64,000 bases of DNA from NCBI GenBank assembly GCA_907163075.1, contig CAJQTY010000001.1:806001-870000 (forward strand), read 5' to 3'. Origin of the DNA: an uncultured Rhodocyclaceae bacterium. GTDB taxonomy: Bacteria; Pseudomonadota; Gammaproteobacteria; Burkholderiales; Rhodocyclaceae. The notes below the pieces were generated by a model that saw nothing but the letters and a program-made list of their open reading frames with translations, made no database searches and was not told where the DNA came from. The position numbers and the translations under genes are program-made. Position 1 is the stretch's first letter, and every line of letters begins with the position of its first letter. Below, one piece after another: positions 7,112 to 16,619 of the stretch.

Positions 7112-8125
7112 ATGAATACAGCTGGCAAACCCACCGCCCACGACTACGCTGCGTGGATATTCGCGGTGCTTGGTGTGCTCTTTGTTCTCCAGTTCCACCT
7201 GCTGCCGGCGCTGATCGCCGGCCTGCTGGTTTATGAACTGGTGCGCACCCTTTTTCCGTTTTTTGCCCGGCACCTGTCGACCGCTCGCGCCAAGGGCGTG
7301 GCCGTCGCCCTCGTCATGCTGCTGGCGATCGGCATGGTCAGCGCCGCCGTCTTCGGCCTCATCGCGTTCATGCGCAGCGAAGGCGGCAGCCTCGCCGCCC
7401 TGCTCGCCAAGATGGCCGATATCCTTGAGGATTCGCGCGCCATGCTGCCGCCCTGGCTGGCCGACTACCTGCCGAACAATGTTGATGGCATTAGCGGAAA
7501 AATCAGCGAATGGCTGCGCGAACACGCCGCCGAACTGCAACGCATCGGCAAGGAAACCGGCCACATGCTGGCGCACGTGTTGATCGGCATGGTCATCGGC
7601 GCCATGGTGTCACTGCGCGAAGCCTGCGCCAACGACGGCTACGGGCCCCTGGCCAGGGCGCTGGCCGAACGCGTGTTCCGGCTGGGCGAGGCTTTCCGCC
7701 GCGTCGTCTTCGCCCAGGTTCGCATCTCGGCCATCAACACCGTCTTCTCGGCCCTCTACCTGGCCGTTGCGCTGCCGGTCTTCGGCATACACCTGCCGCT
7801 GACCAAGACGATGATCGTCGTCACCTTTATCGCCGGTCTGCTGCCGGTGGTCGGCAACCTGGTCTCGAACGCGGTGATCTTCGTCGTCAGCCTGGCGCAT
7901 TCACCCTTCGTCGCCTTATCGTCGCTCGGCTTCCTGGTCGTCATCCACAAGCTGGAATACTTCCTCAATGCACGCATCGTCGGCGCCGAGATTCGCGCCA
8001 CGACGTGGGAACTGCTCACCGCCATGCTGGTCATGGAAAGCGCCTTCGGTCTCGCCGGACTGGTCGCCGCGCCGGTCTGCTACGCCTGGCTGAAGGACGA
8101 ACTCAGCCAGCGCGGGTTGCTCTGA
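7112..8125 (+). CDS. AI-2E family transporter / PerM-like permease
   Basis: A 337-residue integral membrane protein with about seven to eight hydrophobic segments. An N-terminal pair (residues ~15-45) is followed by one near 65-85, then a hydrophilic stretch ([20 protein letters not shown]) and a C-terminal bundle containing [15 protein letters not shown], a family-typical segment. Members export or move autoinducer-2, ions or other small molecules; the substrate cannot be read from sequence. The ATG at 7112 is preferred over the GTG at 7055, because the extra 19 residues are Arg-rich and overlap the upstream gene remnant. The stop overlaps the start of the next gene by one base (TGATG), so the two are translationally coupled. 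Confidence 0.85.
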   Translation: MNTAGKPTAHDYAAWIFAVLGVLFVLQFHLLPALIAGLLVYELVRTLFPFFARHLSTARAKGVAVALVMLLAIGMVSAAVFGLIAFMRSEGGSLAALLAKMADILEDSRAMLPPWLADYLPNNVDGISGKISEWLREHAAELQRIGKETGHMLAHVLIGMVIGAMVSLREACANDGYGPLARALAERVFRLGEAFRRVVFAQVRISAINTVFSALYLAVALPVFGIHLPLTKTMIVVTFIAGLLPVVGNLVSNAVIFVVSLAHSPFVALSSLGFLVVIHKLEYFLNARIVGAEIRATTWELLTAMLVMESAFGLAGLVAAPVCYAWLKDELSQRGLL

Positions 8126-8571
8126 TGCACATCTGGGTCGACGCCGATGCCTGCCCGAAGGTGATCAAGGAGATCCTCTTCCGGGCGGCCACGCGCACCG
8201 GGATTTCGCTGACGCTGGTGGCCAACCAGACGCTGCACGTGCCGCCCTCGCCGTTCATTCGCAGCGTCCAGGTGCATGCCGGTTTCGATGTCGCCGACAA
8301 CGAGATCGTGAAGCGTGTCAGCGCCGGTGACCTGGTGATCACCAGCGATCTGCCGCTAGCCGCCGAGGTCATCGAGAAAGGCGGTCATGTCCTGAGCCAC
8401 CGCGGCGAATGGTATTCGGCCGCCAACATCCGTCCGCTGCTCAACATGCGCGACTTCATGGATAACCTGCGCGCCAGCGGCGTGCAGACCGGCGGCCCGC
8501 CACCGATGAGCCAAAGCGAGAGCCGCAGTTTTGCCGGGCACCTGGATCGTTTCCTGGCAAGTCATCGCTAA
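8125..8571 (+). CDS. yaiI: YaiI/YqxD family protein (DUF188, PIN-like)
   Basis: 148 residues. The N-terminal [19 protein letters not shown] is the hallmark of the UPF0178 family, and [19 protein letters not shown] and [14 protein letters not shown] are conserved blocks. The fold is PIN-like with conserved acidic residues that could bind metal, but the biochemical role is not established. The start overlaps the stop of the upstream permease gene (TGATG). Confidence 0.92.
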   Translation: MHIWVDADACPKVIKEILFRAATRTGISLTLVANQTLHVPPSPFIRSVQVHAGFDVADNEIVKRVSAGDLVITSDLPLAAEVIEKGGHVLSHRGEWYSAANIRPLLNMRDFMDNLRASGVQTGGPPPMSQSESRSFAGHLDRFLASHR

Positions 8572-8628
8572 GCGGCTGGGATTTGCATTTTGTCCAGCGC
8601 CTCCCAATAGACCGCGCCGACCGCCATC

Positions 8629-9231
8629 ATGAATACTCAACTTGTTGCCGGCTTCCTGTCCGGTCTGGTGCTTATCGTCGCCATCGGCGCCCAGAACACC
8701 TTTGTCCTGCGCCAGGGCATCCGGCGCGAGCACCGACTGCCCATCGTTCTAATCTGCGCGCTCTCCGACGCCGCGCTCGTTCTTGCCGGCATTGCCGGCC
8801 TCGGTGCGCTGATCGAGACCAGCCCGACACTGCTGGCGGTCGCGCGCTATGGCGGCGCGGCCTTCCTGTTCGCCTATGGCGTCTTTGCCGCACGGCGGGC
8901 GTGGCACGGCGAGCAGTTGAGTCTGGACGACGACGAGGCGGTGCCTCTGCTGGCGGCGGTCACCGCCTGCCTTGGCTTCACATTTCTGAATCCCCATGTC
9001 TATCTGGACACGGTGGTGCTGCTCGGCGCGCTGGCCAACCAGCAGGGCGACTCCGGCCGCTGGATATTCGGTGCCGGTGCGGCGGCGGCCAGCCTGATCT
9101 GGTTCACGGCGCTGGCTTACGGCGCCGGCTATCTGGCGCCCCTGTTCCGCAAAAAAATGGCCTGGCGCGTGCTCGACAGCTTCATCGCCTGCGTGATGCT
9201 GGGATTGGCGATCAGCTTGCTGCTCGGATAA
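8629..9231 (+). CDS. argO: LysE/ArgO family amino-acid exporter
   Basis: A 200-residue inner-membrane protein with six predicted membrane segments. Family motifs are IVAIGAQNTFVLRQGIRREH near the N-terminus and FLNPHVYLDTVVLLG in the middle, very close to ArgO of enterobacteria, which exports arginine and its toxic analogues. The exact substrate here (lysine or arginine) is inferred. It stands alone; no LysR/ArgP regulator lies next to it. Confidence 0.88.
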   Translation: MNTQLVAGFLSGLVLIVAIGAQNTFVLRQGIRREHRLPIVLICALSDAALVLAGIAGLGALIETSPTLLAVARYGGAAFLFAYGVFAARRAWHGEQLSLDDDEAVPLLAAVTACLGFTFLNPHVYLDTVVLLGALANQQGDSGRWIFGAGAAAASLIWFTALAYGAGYLAPLFRKKMAWRVLDSFIACVMLGLAISLLLG

Positions 9232-9781
9232 GGCCGCTTTGACGGGTAAGCGGGCTGGCTCGCCGAATTTCGCCTAATCCTTGGGCAAAGGGAAAAAATC
9301 CTGAGCGGACAGCCACCTAGTCCGGTTATCCAGGACTTACCCACAGGGTTGCAGGCGTGTTCTGTGATGGCTGCCGCGCCAGCCGCGGTTTGACGGCGTG
9401 CATTTCAATCGGTGACGGCGGCTCGTGCTTCCCGCCCGCTCATGAACATGGATTTGCGCAAAGGCCGGATTTTTGCGAAATTTACCGTTTGTCATGGTAG
9501 GATTGGCGGGACAGATGCGGTTTCGGCCGCTCAATGCCGGGTGGATAGCGTCGGCCAAACCCGAGTTGCCATAAGAATAATCAGCCGCCTTGACTGTGGC
9601 AGCCGGTTCAGTCGTTCCAGTCTTCCCCGAACTGCTTGATGAATTTCGTCATACGCTGAATGATCCGCCCTTCCCTGCGGACAAGGACAAAAGCATGTCC
9701 GGTCGCAGATTTAGACAGCATGGAGACGGTACTTGGCGATGATCGTGTTATGCGATTTTATTAACCACCTGGAGTGTCAAC
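9232..9781. other. Intergenic region, no gene recognised
   Basis: 550 bp between argO and satP. I see no convincing coding sequence, RNA gene or strong hairpin. The last ~100 bp should contain the satP promoter; the satP start is preceded by GGAG with 7-nt spacing. Short open frames here have no family features. Confidence 0.5.
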
Positions 9782-10342
9782 ATGGCAGAACAGAAATTGG
9801 GAAACCCGGCGGCCGTCGGCCTGGCCGGATTCGGCCTCACGACTTTGGTATTGCAGTTCCACAATGTCGGGTGGATGGGGATCGGTCCGGTCATCTGGCT
9901 GGGACTGGTTTTCGGCGGCCTGGCTCAGTTGATCGCCGGCTTGCAGGAGATGAAAACCGGCAACAACTTCGGCTATTGCGCTTTCACGGGATATGGCTGC
10001 TTCTGGATATCCCTGGCCCTGATGCTTCTTGGCAACCATTTCAACATCTACGTTTCAAGCAAGACCGACATCGGCTGGTTTCTCGTCGCCTGGACCGCAT
10101 TCACGGCGATTCTCTGGATCGGCTCGATGCGTATCAGCGGCGCTCTGGGGCTGACCTTCACCCTGTTGCTGATTGGCTTCATCCTGCTTGATCTGGCGCA
10201 TTTTGGCTACCCGGGGCTGACGGTGGTGGCCGGCTATGAACTGATGGTGACGGCGTGCATGGCATGGTACATCATGGCGCACATCATTTTCGCCGATGTC
10301 TTCGGCCGCGACGTGCTGCCGGTCGGCAAGCCCTGGATTTAA
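9782..10342 (+). CDS. satP: Acetate/succinate uptake transporter, GPR1/FUN34/YaaH (SatP) family
   Basis: A 186-residue protein with six hydrophobic segments, the usual size for SatP. The family signature NPAAVGLAGFGLTTL is at residues 8-22, and CAFTGYGCFWISLA matches the second conserved block. SatP-type proteins move acetate or succinate with protons. The role fits an organism living on volatile fatty acids. GGAG stands seven bases before the ATG. A secreted Cache-like protein gene follows after 77 bp and may be co-transcribed. Confidence 0.92.
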   Translation: MAEQKLGNPAAVGLAGFGLTTLVLQFHNVGWMGIGPVIWLGLVFGGLAQLIAGLQEMKTGNNFGYCAFTGYGCFWISLALMLLGNHFNIYVSSKTDIGWFLVAWTAFTAILWIGSMRISGALGLTFTLLLIGFILLDLAHFGYPGLTVVAGYELMVTACMAWYIMAHIIFADVFGRDVLPVGKPWI

Positions 10343-10419
10343 GCGCAACCGAGCGCTGCATGCCGGCCTTCTTCCGCGCCAACGTAGTGAATATCGCTTG
10401 AATTTTTGGAGAAATTGAA

Positions 10420-10974
10420 ATGCTACAACGACGAAATTGCATCCTTGCCGTGCTGGTTTCACTGTTTTCGGGTCTGGCCTGCGCCGCCCCCGCCGCTGAC
10501 GAGGCAGCGACACCCGAAGAATCGATCACCAAGGTGTGGGCCGCGTCAAAGTTCCTGCAGGACAAGGGCGCGTCCGGATTCGCTTCCCTCAACAGCCAGG
10601 ATGGTATCTGGACCTGGAAGGACAGCTACGTCTTCGCCTTCGACTGTCGCTTCGACCGGATGGTCGCGCATCCGACGCGCCCGGACCTGGTCGGCCGGCC
10701 GATCATGCAGATCACCGACAACAACGGCAAGTACATTTTCAAGGAAATGTGCAAGCTCGCCTCATCGCCGCGCGGCGGCTGGTTGGAATACGTATGGACG
10801 CGGCCCGGCGCCGGGCGCGTGTCGCGTAAACTGACCTATGTACATACCGCCGAGATCGCATTTTCGAACGGCATCCAGTTGGCCGCCGGGGTGTACGACG
10901 AAAAACTGTCGCTCGAAGACCTGGACAAGCTGACAGCGAAGATGGCCGATCCGGCGAAATACCCGGCCCACTGA
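10420..10974 (+). CDS. Secreted single-Cache-like domain protein
   Basis: 184 residues with a Sec signal peptide (hydrophobic ~10-22, cleavage after GLACA). The mature part has DGIWTWKDSYVFAFDCRFDR, a PDLVGRPIMQITDNNGKYI block and GGWLEYVWTRP, the pattern of small extracellular Cache domains (sCache_2-like) that bind small ligands such as organic acids. There is no output domain, so it may act as a soluble periplasmic sensor or binding protein. GGAGA with 7-nt spacing precedes the ATG. The location behind satP suggests, but does not prove, a link to carboxylate sensing. Confidence 0.75.
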   Translation: MLQRRNCILAVLVSLFSGLACAAPAADEAATPEESITKVWAASKFLQDKGASGFASLNSQDGIWTWKDSYVFAFDCRFDRMVAHPTRPDLVGRPIMQITDNNGKYIFKEMCKLASSPRGGWLEYVWTRPGAGRVSRKLTYVHTAEIAFSNGIQLAAGVYDEKLSLEDLDKLTAKMADPAKYPAH

Positions 10975-10983
10975 GCGATCACC

Positions 10984-11016
10984 GCCTCGATGCCGGACAC
11001 ACGCCGGCATCGAGGC
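10984..11016. terminator. Strong 13-bp hairpin, possible terminator between converging genes
   Basis: GCCTCGATGCCGG (10984-10996) pairs perfectly with CCGGCATCGAGGC (11004-11016) across a 7-nt loop. It lies 10 bp after the Cache-protein stop and before the converging efflux operon end. No T-run follows on either strand, so canonical intrinsic termination is uncertain; it could also protect mRNA 3' ends. Confidence 0.45.
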
Positions 11017-11172
11017 TGTTGGCCGATCGACGTGTTCCTGGAAGAGAAAGCTTGCCGCCTTCGACGGAATATCCGTCCGATCGAGCAGGGTGACGATATG
11101 CTTCCAAGGCATTTGCGGAAGCGGGTAGCGTTGCCCTGACATTATGAGTCCGCGGTTGCCGGTATCTGAGAC

Positions 11173-11877
11173 TCAGTTCAGCGCCAGGCCTTTTTCTTCA
11201 AAGGTTTTCCCGTCTCGTATGTGGTAAATCCGCTTGAAGGTAGGAATGATTTTCTCATCGTGGGTCACCACGATGATGGCCGTATTGAACTGCTGTGCCA
11301 TCTGGTTGAGGATGCGCACGACACTCAAGGCGCGTTCGCTATCCAAGGGAGCGGTCGGCTCATCGGCAAGGATGACGGGCGGCTGATTCGCCAGGGCTCG
11401 GGCAATTGCGACGCGTTGTTGCTCCCCTCCTGACAGTTGCGATGGCTGGGCTTTGGCGCGGTGCCCGACATCCAGCGCTTCAAGCAACTCCAGCGCGCGC
11501 TTTCTCGACTCACCATTCGGTCTGCCTGCCAGCATGGGTAACAAGGCTACGTTGTCGATGACATCAAGGAATGGAATCAGATAGGGAGCCTGAAATACGA
11601 ATCCGATCCGGTCGCGGCGCAAGGCGCGCAGGTCCGGAATCTTCCAGCCGTTGTCGTAGATGACCTCATCACCCAGGGTCATCTTGCCGGTTGTCGGCTC
11701 AATCACCGCGCCCAGGCATTTGAGCAAGGTGCTTTTTCCGGAACCAGAGGGGCCAATCAATCCCACCACCTCGCCGGGGGCGACGGTCATATTGACGTCT
11801 TTAAGGGCGTCGACTGCGGTATCGCCCTCACCGTAGCGCTTGCTCAAACCTTCGATGCGAATGCCGAAACCGTCCAT
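11173..11877 (-). CDS. MacB-like ABC transporter ATPase
   Basis: A 234-residue nucleotide-binding protein. Walker A is GPSGSGKST, the signature is LSGGEQQRVAIARAL, Walker B is PVILADEPTAPLD, and the H-loop is VVTHDE. The LolD/MacB subgroup fits the FtsX-type permease one base upstream. The ATG at 11877 was chosen as it gives the standard N-terminus (MDGFGIRIEGLSKRYGEGD); longer frames run into the permease gene. It is the last gene of a TetR-adaptor-permease-ATPase operon and powers export or membrane extraction of an unknown substrate. Confidence 0.92.
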   Translation of the reverse strand: MDGFGIRIEGLSKRYGEGDTAVDALKDVNMTVAPGEVVGLIGPSGSGKSTLLKCLGAVIEPTTGKMTLGDEVIYDNGWKIPDLRALRRDRIGFVFQAPYLIPFLDVIDNVALLPMLAGRPNGESRKRALELLEALDVGHRAKAQPSQLSGGEQQRVAIARALANQPPVILADEPTAPLDSERALSVVRILNQMAQQFNTAIIVVTHDEKIIPTFKRIYHIRDGKTFEEKGLALN

Positions 11878-11878
11878 C

Positions 11879-13072
11879 TCATCCTCCAATGGCGGTGGCA
11901 GGGTCGACGCGCAGGGCAGCCCGAATCGCCAGCGTGCTGGCCAGCGCACAAATGAGCATGACCACGACAAAGCCGCGCGCTGCATCGCCTGGCTCCAGCA
12001 GAACATACTTGGGAAAGAATGGCGCCCATACCGTTGCCGAAACCTTGCCAACCAGAAAACCGATCAGGCCCAAACCCAGGGCCTGCTGAAGAATCATGCC
12101 GGCAATGGTCCGGTTACGCGTGCCTATCAACTTCAACACGGCAATCTCACGAATCTTGCCCAAGGTCATCGTGTAAATGATGAAAGCGACGATGGCCGCG
12201 CTGACCACCGCGAGAATGACCAGAAACATCGCGATTTGTCTGGCCGAGGTGGCGATCAGCTTGGCCACCAGAATCTCTTCCATTTGAAGCCGGGTGAAAG
12301 CCTGCAAGTGCTTCCAGCGCCTGACTTCATTTGCGACGGTCTCGGGCTGACTTCCTGGAGACACCTGGACCAGCAAGGCATTGACGTTGCGATTCGCGTT
12401 CTGCGATGCCTGGATGGCCTCGAGCAGACCCGGCACGCCCGGGCGATTCAGCGTCGGATTGGCCGCTGTTCTTGCCCGCTCATTGAGGATGGCATCGTTG
12501 TCCTTCAGGAACTGGGCTTCCTGTGCATCCTTCAGCGGAATGAAGACCATGGGGTCGCCGCCGGACGAAACCATGCGTTTGGTCAGGCCGACAACCCGGT
12601 AGTCGTGCCGACGAATTCGAATGCTATCGCCCAGCCGGAATCCGGTTTTAACGTCAGCCACAGCTTCGTAATGATTACGGGTGATGTGGCGGCCAGCGAT
12701 CAGGTAGCCGGGCTCTCCCGGTTGCCCCGGCTCGAAGCCAACGACCATCGCACGCACATCGGTATTGTCCAGACGAACCTGCATGGTCAGATAAGTCACG
12801 TTGGCGGCACGGGCCACACCAGAGAGGCTGAGCAATGAGCGGTACACGTCGTCATGGATGCTCGAGGACTCCGCATATGGCCCCTGCGTGTCCTGCTGCA
12901 CGACCCACAAGTCGGCACCACTGTTGTTGAGCAGCGCCTTGGCATCATCGACCATGCCGCGATACACCCCGGCCATGGTCAGCGTCACGCCAATCAGCAA
13001 GCCAAGACCGATTCCGGTCAGCACGAACTTCGACCAGGAATGCAGGATGTCGCGCCCGGCCAGACTGATCAC
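11879..13072 (-). CDS. FtsX-like/MacB-type ABC permease (DevC-like)
   Basis: 397 residues. There is one N-terminal membrane helix (~17-37), a large periplasmic MacB-PCD-like domain (~40-265), and three C-terminal helices in the FtsX domain (ILAVVSAAIVAFIIYTM; LGLGLIGFLVGKV; VVVMLICALASTLAI). The four-helix topology is standard for mechanotransmission ABC systems. It overlaps the adaptor gene by 4 nt at its start and lies 1 nt from the ATPase gene, so the three are tightly coupled. Confidence 0.9.
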   Translation of the reverse strand: MISLAGRDILHSWSKFVLTGIGLGLLIGVTLTMAGVYRGMVDDAKALLNNSGADLWVVQQDTQGPYAESSSIHDDVYRSLLSLSGVARAANVTYLTMQVRLDNTDVRAMVVGFEPGQPGEPGYLIAGRHITRNHYEAVADVKTGFRLGDSIRIRRHDYRVVGLTKRMVSSGGDPMVFIPLKDAQEAQFLKDNDAILNERARTAANPTLNRPGVPGLLEAIQASQNANRNVNALLVQVSPGSQPETVANEVRRWKHLQAFTRLQMEEILVAKLIATSARQIAMFLVILAVVSAAIVAFIIYTMTLGKIREIAVLKLIGTRNRTIAGMILQQALGLGLIGFLVGKVSATVWAPFFPKYVLLEPGDAARGFVVVMLICALASTLAIRAALRVDPATAIGG

Positions 13073-14259
13073 TGGCGTTGTCCCGCCAGTTGTTCGACAA
13101 CTTTGACGCGGCCACCTTCAGACAGCTCGCGCTCGCTGTGAACGATGATTTCGTCACCGGCACCAAGTCCTTCCAGTACCTGCACCAAGCCATCCAGGGT
13201 GCTGGTGCCGAGTTTGATGGCGACAAAGGCGGGCTTGCCATCGCGTAGTTTCCAGACACCGGAACCCTCGGGCGTTTGTTTGATGGCTGCATTGGGCAGT
13301 GTCAGGCCAGATTGATTGGCTGCCGTTTGAACGGTCACCTCGGCCATCTCGCCAATACTGAGGCCAGACGGAATCTGGTCGAAGGTAATCAGGGTGATGC
13401 GCTCCTCGGTCACGCTGTCACTGACCGGTTCAATCCTGACTACCTTGCCGGTTAAAGGCATTCCCGGATTGCTGCGCAGGGCAATGCTTGCGGCTTGTCC
13501 TTCAGCCAGCCCGCGGGACCGTCCCTGGTCCAGCCGGACCTTGACCCAGAGACTGCTGGGCTCTATCAACTTGAGCACCGACTGGCCGGCAATTACCGTC
13601 GAGCCGGCTTCCGCGTCACGACTGGTCAGCACGCCGTCAACGGGCGCGACCAGGCGCAGGTTATTCCGTTGCTGCCGCAAAGCATCGTGGTCAGCCTTCA
13701 GGCGGACGACCTCCTGCCGGGCACTTTGCAGGTTGGCTTCACTCGCATCGACGGCTGCCTGAGCCGAGGTCAGTTCCTGTTGTTTGCTCTCAACTGCACT
13801 CGGGCTGACGAAATGCTTATCGCCGAGGTCGCGATAGCGTTTCGCATTCAAGCCGGCAATCGTCTGGCGGGCCAGAACATCCTTGCGCTGAGCGTCAGCC
13901 GCCAAAACCGCGCTGGATGCCCGGCCGTATGAGGCTTCAAGCGAATGTAGTCGTTCGTCCAGGTCGACTGGGTCGATTTCTGCCAGCAGTTGCCCGGCCT
14001 TGACCTGTTCACCTACATCGACATGAACTGCTTTGACGCGACCAGCAGCGGTTGGACCAATAAAATAGCTGCGCCGCGCTTCGACTGTGCCAATGCCGAA
14101 CAGGGATGACGACAAACTGCCGGTTTCGACCCGGGTGACGGTGACCTTGGTTGGCGCCAGCGGGCCTGACCGGGCAACCACAAAGCCAAATCCAACCAGA
14201 AGAAGCACTGCAAAGGCAAGCAGGCCAAACTTGCGACTGAGAATACCATTCAGCTTCAT
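13069..14259 (-). CDS. HlyD/MacA-type periplasmic adaptor (membrane fusion protein)
   Basis: 396 residues. An N-terminal membrane anchor (LAFAVLLLVGFGFVVA, ~14-29) is followed by a lipoyl half-motif GRVKAVHVDVGEQVKAGQLL, a long helical hairpin (~110-200), the second lipoyl half (VDGVLTSRDAEAGSTV), then beta-barrel and membrane-proximal domains. It links the inner-membrane ABC permease to an outer-membrane channel; no TolC-like gene is in the window. The stop/start with the permease and the start with the TetR stop both overlap by 4 nt. Confidence 0.92.
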   Translation of the reverse strand: MKLNGILSRKFGLLAFAVLLLVGFGFVVARSGPLAPTKVTVTRVETGSLSSSLFGIGTVEARRSYFIGPTAAGRVKAVHVDVGEQVKAGQLLAEIDPVDLDERLHSLEASYGRASSAVLAADAQRKDVLARQTIAGLNAKRYRDLGDKHFVSPSAVESKQQELTSAQAAVDASEANLQSARQEVVRLKADHDALRQQRNNLRLVAPVDGVLTSRDAEAGSTVIAGQSVLKLIEPSSLWVKVRLDQGRSRGLAEGQAASIALRSNPGMPLTGKVVRIEPVSDSVTEERITLITFDQIPSGLSIGEMAEVTVQTAANQSGLTLPNAAIKQTPEGSGVWKLRDGKPAFVAIKLGTSTLDGLVQVLEGLGAGDEIIVHSERELSEGGRVKVVEQLAGQRQ

Positions 14260-14861
14260 GACTTGACCCCTAGGGCGGCAAGATAAAGGTCCAGAACGCC
14301 GACCGCCTGCTGCTCCATCTGCTCAGTGCTTCCGCTGAGCATGGATTGAATGATCAAGCCCTGGATGGCCCCAAGAAACAAGGCTGCCGCCGATGCGCTA
14401 TCGACATCAGCACGAATCAGCTTTGCCTCAATTGCTGTAGCCAGGGTTTGGGAAAGGGTTTGCCGATAGCGCTGCATGATTTGCTGAACCCGCATTTTGA
14501 CGGGGGATGCAGCAGCTTGCTGAAGCTCGCCAAAGATGAGGCGAGGCGCCCCGGGGTATGCTCTGGCAAAGCCAACGTGAGCCATGAACATGGCCTTGAG
14601 GGCAATCAGCGCATCAGGGGAGCGCTCCTTGGCAGCCAGGAGTTCGAACATTAAATGCTCATCTATCCATTCGACCACGGCCAGGCGGATAGCTTCCTTG
14701 GTGGCGAAGTGCCGAAAAAGCGCCCCCTGAGTCACCTTCATGGCCTTGGCAATGTCCGTAGTCGTTATTTCAGCAGGGCTGCGCTCGGCCGAGAGCCGGA
14801 CCATGGTCGCGATAATTTCTGCCTGGCGTGACTCGGTGGATTGACGAGGGTTTATAGACAT
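14256..14861 (-). CDS. TetR family repressor of the efflux operon
   Basis: 201 residues. An N-terminal HTH at about 15-60 (ITTTDIAKAMKVTQGALFRHF) is followed by a helical ligand-binding domain. It is the first gene of the operon and overlaps the adaptor gene by 4 nt. A perfect 26-bp palindrome lies 5 bp upstream of its ATG and is the obvious autoregulatory operator. The inferred role is de-repression of the efflux pump by its substrate. Confidence 0.9.
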   Translation of the reverse strand: MSINPRQSTESRQAEIIATMVRLSAERSPAEITTTDIAKAMKVTQGALFRHFATKEAIRLAVVEWIDEHLMFELLAAKERSPDALIALKAMFMAHVGFARAYPGAPRLIFGELQQAAASPVKMRVQQIMQRYRQTLSQTLATAIEAKLIRADVDSASAAALFLGAIQGLIIQSMLSGSTEQMEQQAVGVLDLYLAALGVKS

Positions 14862-14866
14862 GGTCG

Positions 14867-14892
14867 CTAGTAAGTAATAAGTTACTTACTAG
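14867..14892. promoter_or_regulatory. Palindromic operator for the TetR repressor
   Basis: CTAGTAAGTAA (14867-14877) and TTACTTACTAG (14882-14892) are exact inverted repeats separated by TAAG. The site lies directly before the tetR-type start codon, where it would overlap the promoter or 5' end. Size and symmetry fit a TetR dimer pair. Confidence 0.85.
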
Positions 14893-15371
14893 TATAAGCG
14901 AGCAATTTTAGATTTGTCTAATATTTATTGCGCCAATTGCAACTATATGTTGCTGCATCAGTTTTTCTGAAAATCGGGGCTATGACTGAATTGAAGGTTT
15001 GAAGAAAAAACGCTGTAGCGCTTCAGGCTCAGTCGTTGTTTGGAGGTAATTTTGTTCGGCTGCGCCCGTAGTCATATGGGTAGTTTGTCGAATAGAACGT
15101 AAATACGCCGGCTTCCGGAGCGCGGTTTTCGGAACACGCAGCCAAACCCAAAGCGAATACCAGTAAAACGTGCGATGTGCGAAACCGCCAACGCCCTGAA
15201 CTCCGGTGTGTAGTCCTGCCTCGGCATCCTCATCTTCCGCCTTCCAAAGTAAGGTCAATACTACGTCACCCGGGGAAGACGAAATTTCGGGGGACGCTCG
15301 GTAGCGCAAACGGGGGGGGGCGTATCCTCCGCCCAAACCGAACGGCGGAATGCGCCTCCGGCTGTTCCGGT
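14893..15371. other. Intergenic region with one doubtful frame and a nine-G run
   Basis: 479 bp. A minus-strand frame of 118 codons (14980-15336) is open, but I recognise no family, there is no ribosome binding site and composition is mixed, so I do not call it a gene. A run of nine G lies near 15311-15319. The left ~100 bp is AT-rich and probably holds the tetR-operon promoter. Confidence 0.4.
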
Positions 15372-16613
15372 CTACTCTTCGCTGCCGTTGATCCAGCGCA
15401 GGGACTCCATCAGGCAGACGTTCAGCAGGTCGCGGTCGAGGCCTGGCAATTCGTCCAGCAGGCGATCACATCCGGCGATGTTTTCGTCATCGAAGCATTC
15501 GATCAGCGCCAGCATTTTTCCGAGCGTGCCGTCGTGCAGCGAAAGGGCGCGCATGATTTCCGGTTCGAGTGTGATTTGCTCGAAGATCTCGTTCATCGGT
15601 AGGCCCAGCGCCGCCGGCATCATCGACATGATGCCGGTGATGAAGGCTTGATCGGCCAGCTTGTGGTCGCCCGGATGCTTGTGCTCGATCAGCATTTCCA
15701 TCATCCGCCCGCGCAGGGCGGCGACCTGCAGCAGCGGCGAACGACTGGCGTCGGGCACTTTTCCGAACGGCGTCATGAGCAGTAACTGCAACCAGCGCTG
15801 CAATTGCCGACGGCCGAGCAGGGTGATGGCATGGCGCAGCGAACTGATGCGCTGCACCGCGCCATTACCGACCGAGTTGACGATGCGCAGCAGATTCACC
15901 GCGAGCGCCGGTTCGCGCTTGAATTCCTCTTCGATCCTGACCGTATCCGCATCGCGGCTGGCCAGATTGATCAGCTGCATCAGACGGGTCTGCGACGAGG
16001 TGAGCCGGCGGCCGCTGACGATTTCCGGATGGGCGAAATAGTTGCCCTCGAAGAGCTGGAAACCGATCGTCCGGCAGCGTTCCATCGCTTCCTGCGTGGC
16101 CACGCCCTGCGCCAGCAGCTTGAGCGGAAGGCGGACCAGCGGGCCGGCAAGTTCGCGCAGCGTCGCATCGTCGTAGCGCCTGATGTCGATCTTGACTATG
16201 CTGACCATGACCAGCAGTGGCCGGCTGCGCTCGTCGAGACCGGCGTAGTCGCCCAGGGCCAGAACGTAGCGCCGTTCGCGCAGAGCGCGGCAGCGTTCCA
16301 GCGTACGCGCGTCCGGCGCGGCATCGAGAAACAGTTCGAGAACGACGCCATCGGGCGGCAAGGCCTCGATCGCATCATCGTGAAGAAAGTCGGTGTCGAC
16401 CGGCAGGAAAGCCTTGGTTCGCCCGAGTGCGCTGCGAATGCCAAGCTCGGCGTAGGCGGCGCAAACCAGCATTGACGCGCGCGAACGGGCCAGGCCGGAC
16501 GACCCGGCATCGACCGCCGCGAGGAGCGTCAGCTCGTAGCCGACGAGTTCCTGGTGCTGGTCGAGAATCGGCCGGCGGCTGAGCAGTGATTCATTGCGGA
16601 CGGGTTCAGTCAT
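15372..16613 (-). CDS. Degenerate-EAL/HDOD signalling protein (YuxH/CdgJ-like), copy 1
   Basis: 413 residues. The N-terminal EAL-like domain begins with LLSRRPILDQHQELVGYEL and lacks the EAL catalytic motif and metal-binding acidic residues, so it is probably inactive. The C-terminal HDOD domain starts near residue 200 (MQLINLASRDADTVRIEEEF, LLRIVNSVG, ISSLRHAITLLGRRQLQRWL). Proteins of this layout (COG3434) act in c-di-GMP-linked signalling and motility. This is the last of three tandem paralogues on the same strand, 6 bp after copy 2, and the most diverged. Confidence 0.9.
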   Translation of the reverse strand: MTEPVRNESLLSRRPILDQHQELVGYELTLLAAVDAGSSGLARSRASMLVCAAYAELGIRSALGRTKAFLPVDTDFLHDDAIEALPPDGVVLELFLDAAPDARTLERCRALRERRYVLALGDYAGLDERSRPLLVMVSIVKIDIRRYDDATLRELAGPLVRLPLKLLAQGVATQEAMERCRTIGFQLFEGNYFAHPEIVSGRRLTSSQTRLMQLINLASRDADTVRIEEEFKREPALAVNLLRIVNSVGNGAVQRISSLRHAITLLGRRQLQRWLQLLLMTPFGKVPDASRSPLLQVAALRGRMMEMLIEHKHPGDHKLADQAFITGIMSMMPAALGLPMNEIFEQITLEPEIMRALSLHDGTLGKMLALIECFDDENIAGCDRLLDELPGLDRDLLNVCLMESLRWINGSEE

Positions 16614-16619
16614 GGGATT

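Noticed and set aside
10762-11142. 126-codon minus frame across the hairpin after the Cache protein
   Set aside because: Overlaps a well-supported secreted-protein gene and a 13-bp hairpin; no recognisable domain.
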